NCBI GenBank assembly: GCA_018985225.1
Contig: JADGIF010000179.1
Span: 1 to 15,774, forward strand
DNA: 15,774 nucleotides
Direction: 5' to 3'
Source: Amoeboradix gromovi
Taxonomy: Eukaryota; Sanchytriomycota; Sanchytriomycetes; Sanchytriales; Sanchytriaceae
Shown here: in pieces, positions 8,001 through 15,439 of the stretch
Position numbering within the stretch: position 1 is the stretch's first letter
Layout of the letters: each line of letters starts with the position of its first letter
The notes under the pieces: model-generated
What the model was told of the DNA's origin: nothing
The model's input: only the letters and a program-made list of their open reading frames with translations
Database searches by the model: none
Made by a program: the position numbers and the translations under genes

Positions 8001-10148
8001 CCTATACAATTCCAAATACTGATCACTATTCAGATTTATTGGAGTTGCTTTCGGTAAATGGTCTAAAAAGTGCAAAACAGTACCAAGAAAAGACCCGTTT
8101 GATCGGGATTTATAATATGTATTATGCTGCTCCACGCTGCATATGTCATACTCTAATTGGAATATGAACCGAGCATGTTTTTTGAATATAGCGTCAGAAT
8201 GTTTAATCAACAACGACTTCCCATTCTTATGTATTTTGCTAAGTAAAACGGTAGACTCTAGCACCAGTGTTCTAAACATAAGCTCGCGATCATTCAAGTT
8301 CTGCAACACATTTGTTCTTAGACTGGTAAATGTAGTAATAGACATTGCACCGAACAAGCTAGGCAATTGCTCCACCATGACTAAGTACAGCTCTAGTAAT
8401 TCTGCAATACTCTCTAGAAACAATGGATTATAGGACTGTTTACTCAGACATTTGCGTATAAATCTTAAACAGCTAGTTGTTGTAGTAAAACACTTTAACA
8501 TAAATGTCTCATTAATTGGGAAAGGCGGAACAACCAGCAGTGGTTTAACATCCATCAACATCATAATTACGTCTTGTTCTATGTCCATATTAATCTCTGC
8601 AATATCCATTAAGTATGACAGAATTTGCCATCCACTATTTCTTACCAGTTCTTGAACCAAGAGCATGGAATCATTTTCCACCACAAAGTTAATAGCCTGG
8701 TTAACTATCTTAAGGATTAAATCAACATCAGTACTAGTCATTTGATAGTGCTCACTCCAATAGACCAATACAACCATTAATGCCATGCTATAAGCGTGGT
8801 ACTTTTTCAGATAAACATCAGGCTGCATAGATTTAAGTTTAGGCAAATCATCCTTAAGGAATGGATACACTACAGTTACTAATGACCTAACGTAGGAAGC
8901 ATCAGATTGCATGATACCATGCATACAGTATAAGGCACCGTTGATTAAAACGTCATCAGAATGTTCCAAATATCTGAAGAGAATAGTCTGAAGATTATCA
9001 AAGCTGCCAACATTCGTACCAGCAAGGGTAATATAGTTGCCAAGTTCTAAAATACAGATACTTAGGGTCCAGTTAGATGGTATAGGCTTGTTAGGAGTCA
9101 GTTGAGGCCACTGCTCTAGATACTCTAGTAGGACATTAATCGCAGGCATAAAACCGTCATCGTGAGTTAACAACGAACTGACATCTTTTCGAAGGATAAA
9201 TGATATGCAGGAGAATATAAAGTATTGGTCTGAGAAATAAAGCTTGTTAAAAGCGTCGCAGGATAACAATTTGGCAATGTTTTGGATCAAAGTAGAATAG
9301 TTTTGCTCCATAAACAGTTTACCTTTTAATTGGCAATAACGACCTAAAACCTCCGATAAGTAAGCAATATAGTCTCTTTCTAAAAGTGCAAGTTCCATGT
9401 TCCTAAATATCGCAGGAAATACATCCGACTCTGTGAATTGTTCAATTTTAGCTGCAGGCTTCTTGTTTTTCTCTGTGTCTTCATCATTGTTGTCTTCATT
9501 CTTCACTTCCTCGTGGACCTGCTTAGAGTAAAAGTACAATAAAGTGCTGAGAGCGATACTGCTCTGTTCTCGAATCATATGGGATATAACCATATTACGA
9601 TCAAGAAATATGTCTAAGATACTGAATATCTTTATGCTCTTGGTTATCACAGAATGATTTTGAATACAGAATATATAGTACTGCTGAATAGCTTTAAGCT
9701 TGATCTTTTTAATTTCACTGTGCATAAACCCTCGCAAAATACGATAGAGGCTCAGGGTGTTGTTATCATCCAATTCTAAATAGTGCATGCAGTCCATGCT
9801 TACCAAATGATAGAGCAATGTGTTAGATTTATAGTTTTTGATCAATTTGTAATATGCAGTACTAAAGAGGGTTTGTGCTTGGTATGGAGCATTGATTAAA
9901 ATAGCATCTAAAATGTCAATAATTAAACAAGTGGTGGATAACGTTATATCTTTAGAGTCTAACATGTTAATTAAAGTAGTGGATGTATTCAGTAAACTTT
10001 TAAGATCTGGAAGTAATTTAGCAAACAATTTGGGGAGCGTTAATCTGGCTTCAAGACTTGCGTACTTGTTTTGTTGAATGTTCATAATGTGTTGGGACAC
10101 TATTAGTTGAGGATCTGAAAGCGGGTCCAGTAACTCCATCTGTGACAT
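5025..10148 (-). CDS. Very large helical-repeat (HEAT/ARM-solenoid-like) protein, family not recognised
   Basis: Uninterrupted frame of 1707 residues from the ATG at 10148; the frame extends three codons further to a TTG, which I do not use. No catalytic motif, zinc cluster, clear signal peptide or membrane domain is visible. Nearly the whole chain is alternating amphipathic helices rich in L, I, S, N and D with short turns, the pattern of HEAT/ARM alpha-solenoids. A short charged linker (E-E-V-K-N-E-D-N-N-D-E-D type) lies at about 213-235. The last ~130 residues are strikingly methionine- and isoleucine-rich and more basic. Size and build would fit scaffolds such as HEATR5/Laa1, focadhesin or other trafficking or assembly factors, but I could not match any of them. 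The intact frame across 5.1 kb shows selection for coding. The gene has no visible intron. Confidence 0.85.
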   Translation of the reverse strand: MSQMELLDPLSDPQLIVSQHIMNIQQNKYASLEARLTLPKLFAKLLPDLKSLLNTSTTLINMLDSKDITLSTTCLIIDILDAILINAPYQAQTLFSTAYYKLIKNYKSNTLLYHLVSMDCMHYLELDDNNTLSLYRILRGFMHSEIKKIKLKAIQQYYIFCIQNHSVITKSIKIFSILDIFLDRNMVISHMIREQSSIALSTLLYFYSKQVHEEVKNEDNNDEDTEKNKKPAAKIEQFTESDVFPAIFRNMELALLERDYIAYLSEVLGRYCQLKGKLFMEQNYSTLIQNIAKLLSCDAFNKLYFSDQYFIFSCISFILRKDVSSLLTHDDGFMPAINVLLEYLEQWPQLTPNKPIPSNWTLSICILELGNYITLAGTNVGSFDNLQTILFRYLEHSDDVLINGALYCMHGIMQSDASYVRSLVTVVYPFLKDDLPKLKSMQPDVYLKKYHAYSMALMVVLVYWSEHYQMTSTDVDLILKIVNQAINFVVENDSMLLVQELVRNSGWQILSYLMDIAEINMDIEQDVIMMLMDVKPLLVVPPFPINETFMLKCFTTTTSCLRFIRKCLSKQSYNPLFLESIAELLELYLVMVEQLPSLFGAMSITTFTSLRTNVLQNLNDRELMFRTLVLESTVLLSKIHKNGKSLLIKHSDAIFKKHARFIFQLEYDICSVEQHNTYYKSRSNGSFLGTVLHFLDHLPKATPINLNSDQYLELYRISSDTHVKLFYFELDLSIFNKLSFKTSLITHGSSMPFMRCISSFCKFIQIALPLSDVVIQRQLINTCSIFLTTIDLKSTMKRKTAFIIFASLLGGTETTLDAVAAFNAYKLLLQYTSEVFTDIPHLINELLSLFGTSLDASSSSAIIKDLLDKTISNPDVDKRHYQFIFLTSLIKKCTVIDHMDVLINVMNSLLLDTHPLAHASGLIGCTDVISAPFMRINNKFIDLYLGLYNNLNYEEYFILNDVLGVESDGLYLYHTSSILQSICFNLGTELFTSPFKSKLMDLSAIYINNKHPFTSINALNIFEFLISFKMTSNIPFTSESLLQMFRQSMHSDLRFVILKLLKHVVVNEPLSLPLQVLIMATEDVINTNELLILRQMCTICIDNKRSYDDLISNFNLLKSILNKQQQQTTITMNIDDEGLQMIQKQSPKSTIIPSFNSLITAAQCFMQVLQLLKQYDLIDKIQDLIAISFNCSTSSNMELKFYGLLILQDCLLMFEHVKDPQDNEHVILEQYHAQFTSALSPMFNSRSPDDLIASACLVNSTFIISIKDVILIDKPVKLLNTVFSNSLAQLKTDTISNVLLIATMTCYLEVYEFINQAELNHLLDANYDVVLEELHVNVLPVLCKQMFQKNNLFKSRHLNNLQFQHRWIQIVLSIISSTNSSNSSTTKSLAFGLLQSHSCSFNTVTPLHVQMVLKMQDIDILSEESILIDYFNHSSQMLFKIAAVGDKIDYLSAMLRNFKSNDLGVEYIESLFNVLIYHMQIQPQLYIQCTLMVGCLLIELQYNVDEVTSKCMMSILIGYKHITTNGLQWLKKATMGITIDTLGWLIYKVILNKLILEVNEVNMIIMLSMIHAQDSVIEHKITGITMYFIHGINMGDKMGIYGIQGIKMMINRGINTRIVIASIVKMLLRTTVKGMMLEDGFVLLMSVNKRKGYLLLLNMWKQFRMMDGKKMYMRLIQIGLPEHMGLLKTFLGKLDYEERSLFQRLLS

Positions 10149-10543
10149 ACTCAACAAAAACCAGACAAACTTTCTAAAACAAAAGTTTCAAAAAAATGGA
10201 AGTAGTCTGTTAAAGAATTCCTATATTAATTACCTACGCTCTAGGCAAAAATATCTTACAACAGTTCGCCATATATTTCAGCCTAGTTTTTCACCGCTGC
10301 TCTCTAAATTTTAATGAGTTGAATATTATTATAACACCCGACAGATTAATAAATTCCAGCAGACACATTGACATAATATCGGAGCTCTGTGAGAGATCGC
10401 CGAATGCTGTTGTACTCGTCATCATTTCATGATAGCTGTACCAATCTTTTCATGATTTAAACTCATAAATAAGTTGAAATAGAGTCTTCATATCAGGCGT
10501 ATTAGATAGCTCCTTATTATATCCTTATTTTAGCATTATAACC

Positions 10544-10573
10544 AGTTATAGCCCCATTAGCACTAGTTATAGC
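10544..10573. repeat. Two AGTTATAGCC direct repeats with 20-bp period
   Basis: AGTTATAGCC occurs at 10544-10553 and again at 10564-10573 within an otherwise AT-rich spacer. It may be a small tandem duplication; function unknown. Confidence 0.45.
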
Positions 10574-10635
10574 CATTCCAGTACTATGGTGTACAAAAAG
10601 CATGATATGCTTGTTATCCTCTTTACTAATGAAGA

Positions 10636-10647
10636 GTATCGCGATAC
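10636..10647. repeat. Perfect 12-bp palindrome GTATCGCGATAC
   Basis: The sequence equals its own reverse complement over all 12 bases. It could be a protein-binding site, but chance is not excluded, and it overlaps an uncalled small reading frame. Confidence 0.4.
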
Positions 10648-10831
10648 ATTCAGAGTAATCGTATGAATAAGTTTTTTATACAATAAAAATAGTTCACCAA
10701 TAGCTCTTCTCGTTACAGCAGAGATCGCTCGATAAATTACTAGTATTTGAGATGTTATGCCTGACATGATTTGGAGCCTTTTTTCTTAGGTATGAAAACA
10801 GAATTCCTATTTTTTTCCATAAGAACATTCA

Positions 10832-10837
10832 TTTATT
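10832..10837 (-). terminator. AATAAA poly(A) signal containing the stop codon of the AAA ATPase gene
   Basis: On the minus strand the last codons read GAT-GAA-TAA followed by ATG, so the stop TAA (10835-10833) lies inside AATAAA (10837-10832). The motif is seen directly; its use is inferred. Confidence 0.6.
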
Positions 10838-12149
10838 CATCAATTTCAATTTCTTTGTTTGATCCAAATTGTGCATTCCATGCCAAATGAAATGCGACAT
10901 CTTTTTCACTTACAGAAGTATTTACTTCATTTATAGCAACTAGAAAATCATTCATAGAGATTGGAGGTACCTGAAATGAAAAATCCTGTATCTTTGACCC
11001 TAGTTCCCTAATACAAATACCAGCAGCCGTTCTTACTAACTCCTTGACATCGCTGCAGCTAAATTTGTTAGTTGAGTCTACAATTTTCTTGAAATCCTCA
11101 TCTTTCAAAGAGTGCTTCTCATCTTTTAGTTGTAGTCTCACTATTTGTTCTCTTGCTACAGGATTTGGGAGCCCTACATAAATTCTCTTTGTAAACCTCC
11201 TCCTTGCAGCCTCGTCTAAAGACTGAGGCCTATTTGTGGCTGCAATTACTAGAATCTGATCGTTAGACTTGCTACTCATCCCGTCCAACTGTACCAACAA
11301 CTCAGTTTTCAAGCCTCTCAAGTTATCGGCAGATTCGCCTTCATTGGAACCACCTCTAGCAGATAGTAAACTGTCAATCTCATCTATAAATATAATACTT
11401 GGTTGCTGTAGTTTTGCAACTGCAAATAACGCCCTAACTAGCTTCTCAGATTCACCGATCCATTTTGAAGTAATTGATGATGCAGAAATAGAAAAAAAAG
11501 TAGATTTGCATTCGCAGGCAGCCACCTTTGCTAAAAACGTTTTTCCAGTACCAGGTGGACCAAATAATAGAATACCTTTAACAGGTGATCTGATTCCAGT
11601 GAATATATCAGGTCGAAGCATTGGGTAAATAACAGTTTCTCTGAGAAGCTGCTTAGCTTTGTCAAGGCCTGCAATATCTTCGAAAGTTAGCTTGTCTGAA
11701 ATATCTACTATTAGAGATGATATTATTGCAGTAAATTTACCAGTAGGATCAATCTCTTTTAAAAACTGATCTTCAATCTTATTTTCCTTGTTTGTTGCAC
11801 CAGCGCTTTTAAAGGAAGAGCTTTTAGACTCTTTTTCTTTACTAACAGCTTTGCTATTTCTTAAAGCTGAGACATTTCTTTTTGCAATTGTATTATGCGC
11901 TTCTGTGACTTCAACGTATTCTATTTCAGTTCCTGTTGGTTCCGAAAGAATAGAGTCAATTCTGGAATGTTCCGCATCACCGGGAATCATAGTGGACATC
12001 TCAGTGTCATCTAGAAGATTCATCAAATCTTGTTCAATGAAATGCTTCCTAAGTTCTGAAAATGACTCATATGTTTTTAGTTCGGACTCCGATTCTACCA
12101 AATTTCTGCATACTTCTTGTATGTTTTCCAAGGACCTGCCATTGTACAT
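10833..12149 (-). CDS. Meiotic-clade AAA ATPase (spastin / fidgetin-like 1 / Sap1 type)
   Basis: 438 residues with a single AAA module at about 155-435. Walker A is GPPGTGKT (197-204), pore loop K-W-I-G-E-S-E-K (229-236), Walker B IIFIDEID (252-259), sensor-1 V-I-A-A-T-N-R-P (301-308), and arginine-finger segment D-E-A-A-R-R-R-F (312-319). The end S-V-S-E-K-D-V-x(6)-W-N-x-x-F-G-S is the Vps4-type C-terminal helix of this clade. The phrases M-L-R-P-D-I-F-T-G and F-F-S-I-S-A-S-S-I-T-S-K-W point to spastin, fidgetin-like 1 or Sap1 rather than Vps4 or katanin. Members form hexamers that pull on tubulin tails or, for fidgetin-like 1, on recombination proteins; which applies here cannot be told. 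The N-terminal ~140 residues are acidic, serine-rich and unrecognised, with no visible MIT domain. The ATG at 12149 is the first in an open frame that reaches 12209. Confidence 0.9.
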   Translation of the reverse strand: MYNGRSLENIQEVCRNLVESESELKTYESFSELRKHFIEQDLMNLLDDTEMSTMIPGDAEHSRIDSILSEPTGTEIEYVEVTEAHNTIAKRNVSALRNSKAVSKEKESKSSSFKSAGATNKENKIEDQFLKEIDPTGKFTAIISSLIVDISDKLTFEDIAGLDKAKQLLRETVIYPMLRPDIFTGIRSPVKGILLFGPPGTGKTFLAKVAACECKSTFFSISASSITSKWIGESEKLVRALFAVAKLQQPSIIFIDEIDSLLSARGGSNEGESADNLRGLKTELLVQLDGMSSKSNDQILVIAATNRPQSLDEAARRRFTKRIYVGLPNPVAREQIVRLQLKDEKHSLKDEDFKKIVDSTNKFSCSDVKELVRTAAGICIRELGSKIQDFSFQVPPISMNDFLVAINEVNTSVSEKDVAFHLAWNAQFGSNKEIEIDE

Positions 12150-12330
12150 TTTTGTAGACGATTTAAAAGTTTCGTTTAACCCCGTACCAACATACGAATT
12201 GTTTGGGTATCAACAAGCCTTTTTCATTCAGATAGAAAGTGCGGTTTATGGAGTTGATAGCCTTGAGATTGCAGCTTCACTCTAATTTTAAAGCAGAAAT
12301 TAATCTACTTGAAATTTAAAACAACCACAA

Positions 12331-12336
12331 TTTATT
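12331..12336 (-). terminator. AATAAA poly(A) signal of the bystin gene
   Basis: AATAAA on the minus strand starts 3 nt after the TAA stop (12342-12340). Confidence 0.6.
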
Positions 12337-12339
12337 AAA

Positions 12340-13479
12340 TTACTCTTCCATGACTACATCAATGTATAATGTGTCAGGATCCAGATCCATATTGCTTTTA
12401 TTCTGCATCAGTTCTCTTTTGATTTCTCCTGATATTAAATAGTGCTTCTTTTTACTAATTAAATTCAAAAAGGCCTCAATCTGTGCGTCTGAGAAATCGT
12501 TTTTGTATCTCTGACAGAATACCAACAGGGACTGGTGCCATAGAACAGTCATTTCGTTCTCAAAGTTAGTAAATTGTAAAAAGTGATTGACCATTGCATC
12601 CAACACTTTATATGGCAAAGCGTATTTTTTGTCTAACAAGACTCTTAAAAATATGGAAGTTGCACCTGAATAAGGCATTGTTGCCAGTTTCAAAATTGCA
12701 GCACATGAATGCATAACTGGAACTGTGCATTTGTTTATGATACTCGAAATAATTACCGCTTCTTTTAGAGTGCATTGCTGCTCACATAGTGGAAATAGCA
12801 GCCCTTTAAAGAACACAGCAGGCTTGTATAGTGCTTTTTTCAAAGCCATGTACAAATGATAATTCAATTTCTTTGTTTTAAGAATATCTTTTCTAACAGC
12901 GTATAGCAAATATTTCATATAAATAGTAGCTTGGTAAGGCTTCATAATAGAAATGTATATTCTAGATGCATGAAAATGCGCATGCGGGGTCCATTTATCA
13001 GGATTAGTGCACTGCAAATAGAACTCCCAATTTGGAAGTCTGGGGATAAATTTAAATGCGCTTGGAAGCCTGCCACTTGTATACTTGCTTAGTAATTCCC
13101 CAACTCTACCATAGAGCTCTTGTAATTGTTTATCATAATCCTCATTCTCCTTAAGCGGGACCATTTTCTGAATTGTGGATGACAAATCAACTTTCGAGGG
13201 AAAATAAGAATTAATTGCGGCCAGTTCTTCTTTTGAAAGACCTTCTACCGGCATTTCCTCATTGTATTCACACTGATCGGAATGATCTGAATCATCGCTA
13301 TAGCTCTCATCTTCTTCATCCAACTGAAACTCCAACTTCTTTTCTTGCATCAAATTTAATATTTTCTGCGACTCTTTCCCAGATATTTTGACATCTTCAA
13401 AGTGCTTGTTTCTCTTTGATTTCGCCTTTAAAGATGGCAAAATCTGATCCTTTAGAAATGAAGATGATTTGGACTTCAT
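12340..13479 (-). CDS. ENP1: Bystin / Enp1, 40S ribosomal subunit assembly factor
   Basis: 379-residue bystin-family protein. The N-terminal ~75 residues are basic, then acidic (D-E-E-D-E and D-D-S-D-H-S-D). The bystin domain follows from about residue 80: L-P-S-A-F-K-F-I-P-R-L-P-N-W (138-151), then W-T-P-H-A-H-F-H-A-S-R-I (163-174), K-A-L-Y-K-P-A-V-F-F-K-G-L-L-F-P (about 214-230), M-P-Y-S-G-A-T-S-I-F-L-R, and L-P-Y-K-V-L-D-A-M-V-x-H-F. These are hallmarks of Enp1/bystin, a nucleolar protein that stays on pre-40S particles and is needed for 18S rRNA processing and export. It is shorter than yeast Enp1 (483) and human bystin (437), with the loss at the N-terminus. The gene begins 57 bp after the stop of the NADH dehydrogenase gene on the same strand, so its promoter must be tiny or overlap that gene. 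Confidence 0.96.
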   Translation of the reverse strand: MKSKSSSFLKDQILPSLKAKSKRNKHFEDVKISGKESQKILNLMQEKKLEFQLDEEDESYSDDSDHSDQCEYNEEMPVEGLSKEELAAINSYFPSKVDLSSTIQKMVPLKENEDYDKQLQELYGRVGELLSKYTSGRLPSAFKFIPRLPNWEFYLQCTNPDKWTPHAHFHASRIYISIMKPYQATIYMKYLLYAVRKDILKTKKLNYHLYMALKKALYKPAVFFKGLLFPLCEQQCTLKEAVIISSIINKCTVPVMHSCAAILKLATMPYSGATSIFLRVLLDKKYALPYKVLDAMVNHFLQFTNFENEMTVLWHQSLLVFCQRYKNDFSDAQIEAFLNLISKKKHYLISGEIKRELMQNKSNMDLDPDTLYIDVVMEE

Positions 13480-13528
13480 GGAGAATTCTTTCGTTTGATC
13501 CTAAAAGAGCTAAATGTTTAAAGCGACT

Positions 13529-13534
13529 TATATT
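13529..13534 (-). terminator. AATATA, possible variant poly(A) signal of the NADH dehydrogenase gene
   Basis: After tandem stops TAG-TAA the minus strand reads AAATATAAG; AATATA starts 2 nt after the TAG. No AATAAA occurs in the 57-bp gap before the bystin gene, so this variant is the best local candidate. Confidence 0.35.
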
Positions 13535-13536
13535 TA

Positions 13537-14986
13537 CTACTCTCTACTAATGTCTCTTCCAAACAAACGATGCTTCATCCAGTCAAAGCTTACTAACATT
13601 TGATTTCTGAATGAAAACAGAGTAGTCAAGTACACAGAATTCCATACAATGTTTGCGATAAAACCATCTAATGAATAATTGCCAAAGGAAAAAGTAAAAT
13701 CCCCAATTGCTTTGTCACTCCCGATGTAGGCCAAACCACCCAAATGTTTGTATTGGAATTTCTTAATCTTTGGTTCTCTTGCGTTTAAATCGGCAGTACC
13801 TATCTCATTGAACACTTTAGCTAAATATTTGCCCTGCTGATAAGCCACCTGTGCTGTTGGTGGATTCTTTGTAAACGTGCAGTCCCCAAAAGCGTAAATA
13901 TCTTCGAATCCTAGTACTTTCAACGATTCGTCCACCAATAGCCCTCGTTTGTTGTTCTGATGTGTCGGTGCCAAATCCATAAGATTTCTAATTAATGGTC
14001 TCGCAGTGTTTCCTATATTAGCATTAGATACCTGTTGCCCAAATAAGTATTCCGTATGGTATAAATATCTCTTTGTTTGTTGTCTTATCAATGGCCACTA
14101 TGCCTTTCTCTTTTACCTCCTTGACTTGGGTATTTGTGTGAATATCGATGTTTGAATCTTTAAAACTCTTTTCGGTATAATCAACTAATTTCTTGGAAAA
14201 AGAGGGTAAAACTTGTGGTAAGGCTTCGATTAGTGTAATCTTAACATTGTCAGCTTGAGAAGGGAACCACATTTTAATGTCCTGCAGCAAAAAATCATTT
14301 AGTTCACCAGCAAACTCAACTCCGGTAGGGCCACCGCCAACTACAACAGCATGTAGCAGCCTTGATTTCTCCTCCTTGCTGTCCTGTAACTCTGCCGTTT
14401 CCAAGCAATCCTGGATTTTGCTCCTAATCCGTTTGGCATCTGATACTTCCTTAAGAAACAAAGCATTCTCTTTTACACCAGGTATGCCAAAGGTGGCGTT
14501 ATCTGCACCAACACCTATTACCAAATAATCGTAACTTATATCTTTTTCAAAAACTTCACCACGGACTTCACTGTTATCAACTATTTTAATAATCTTGTTA
14601 AATGGATCAATTTTAGTACAATCAGCTTCTAGAAACTGAACATTAAAGGGCTTTCTTCTCAATAAATATCTAATTGGCAACATTATTGATCTGCTCTCTG
14701 TTCCACCTGTTGTAACTTGAGGTAACAACGGTGTGAATAGGAAATAATTTCTTGGGCTTACTACTGTAACTTCATATTCTGAACTCCATAGTGCCTTGAT
14801 GAGCGATGAGCTACACCAGCCTGTTCCCAGTATGACTAGCTTCTTTGTTTTTTCAACAGCTTTAGGTAATGGAGGTGGATAATGGAAGTCATAATACGTT
14901 TTGCCAACATTATATGTCAAAACACCAATTGGTGCATAAAACAAATAACGAATTTTAAATTTCGCCATATGAAACAATCGGGACAT
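13537..14986 (-). CDS. Mitochondrial alternative (type II) NADH:ubiquinone oxidoreductase, Ndi1/Nde type (two exons)
   Basis: Exons 14986-14032 and 14012-13537 give 476 residues after removal of a 19-nt intron. The family oxidises NADH with FAD and passes electrons to ubiquinone without pumping protons. The N-terminus is basic then hydrophobic (about 8-27), fitting a mitochondrial presequence and membrane anchor. The FAD-binding fold starts L-V-I-L-G-T-G-W-C-S-S-S-L (about 50-62), followed by S-P-R-N-Y-F-L-F-T-P-L-L-P. The NADH fold has V-V-V-G-G-G-P-T-G-V-E-F-A-G-E-L (about 214-229). The second FAD motif D-I-Y-A-F-G-D-C and P-P-T-A-Q-V-A-Y-Q lie in exon 2. The amphipathic end F-D-W-M-K-x-x-L-F-G-R-D is the membrane-binding helix of Ndi1-like enzymes. 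There is no EF-hand insert. Start ATG is at 14986, one codon inside a TTG-initiated frame. Matrix-facing or external orientation cannot be decided. Confidence 0.95.
14013..14031 (-). other. Ultra-short (19-nt) spliceosomal intron in the NADH dehydrogenase gene
   Basis: On the minus strand the intron is gtatctaatgctaatatag: GTAT donor, CTAAT branch-like motif, TAG acceptor. Exon 1 ends in the codons for W-A-T and the first base of the next codon (g), and exon 2 supplies ga. The spliced message therefore reads W-A-T-G-N-T-A-R-P, the conserved motif of this enzyme family (Ndi1 has W-A-T-G-N-K-A-R-P). Without splicing, a TAA inside the intron stops translation two codons later. No other GT-AG pair nearby gives the conserved motif. 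Confidence 0.9.
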
Positions 14987-15124
14987 CAAATATAAAAACT
15001 AGAGTAACTTTCTGATACAGTTTGAATGATTATTTCAAGTGTGTATTAACCGATAGTAAATTAAAATAAATTAATCTTACTGTTTGCACCTTTTGCTCAG
15101 ACACTCAAAGACCTTGTATATTTG

Positions 15125-15144
15125 AAAGATGGTGGGTCATCTTT
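15125..15144. repeat. Inverted repeat AAAGATG-(6)-CATCTTT
   Basis: Perfect 7-bp arms with a 6-nt spacer, about 140 bp upstream of the NADH dehydrogenase ATG on the minus strand. It could be a regulatory site of that gene; not shown. Confidence 0.4.
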
Positions 15145-15320
15145 TTATATTTTAAAGAGAGGAATGACAGTAACGAAAGAAAATTGGTTTGAAAGAAGGA
15201 CTTTTATTAATAACAGTATTTCCTCCTTATGGAGCACCTACTTTAAAGACGACTTGGTCTAGTTTTTATATTTGGTGTCCCAATCCGCTTCAGAAGAAAA
15301 AGATCTTAATTGCTCATGAG

Positions 15321-15439
15321 AAGTCCTGGTTTCAAAAATGAAGAAGTTCCGAGGTACATCGACAATGCCCGTCCCTCTGTGGACACTCTTTGCACTCACT
15401 ATTACTGCTCGCGCTTCCACTGCCCCTAGGCGGGACTGA
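15321..15439. repeat. Diverged direct repeat, copy A
   Basis: Begins AAGTCCTGGTTTC (15321-15333) and ends in a 33-bp GC-richer core at 15407-15439 that includes AGGCGGGACTGA. The core matches copy B at 27 of 33 positions by manual alignment. Spacing between the two landmarks differs from copy B by 13 bp. Confidence 0.55.

Larger units (their letters stand above)
10149..10832. other. Intergenic region between two minus-strand genes
   Basis: 684 bp containing the 5' region of the 1707-residue gene and the 3' region of the AAA ATPase gene. No convincing gene was seen. A 66-codon minus-strand frame with ATG (10767-10567) resembles nothing known to me and is not called. Small structures are a perfect 12-bp palindrome GTATCGCGATAC at 10636-10647 and a 20-bp-period pair of AGTTATAGCC repeats at 10544-10573. 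Confidence 0.5.

Noticed and set aside
10222-10240. Possible short intron in the 5' leader of the 1707-residue gene (minus strand, ending TTAATATAG)
   Set aside because: The branch-like motif and donor do not match the other two introns and no coding consequence can be tested.
10567-10767. 66-codon minus-strand frame with ATG, hydrophobic and basic
   Set aside because: No recognisable family, no nearby poly(A) signal, and a length expected by chance in AT-rich intergenic DNA. A possible 22-nt intron at its end did not lead into a longer frame.
12150-12209. Open frame upstream of the AAA ATPase ATG that could extend the protein by 20 residues
   Set aside because: It has no ATG before the in-frame TGA at 12210-12212 and no AG acceptor that would allow an upstream exon to join, so the ATG at 12149 is kept.
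11788-12285. 165-codon plus-strand frame antisense to the AAA ATPase N-terminus
   Set aside because: It starts inside and opposite a well-supported gene; its composition is that of an antisense shadow.
13537-14989. NADH dehydrogenase as a frameshifted pseudogene
   Set aside because: The break is a complete 19-nt GT-AG intron whose removal restores the conserved motif; all other catalytic regions are intact.
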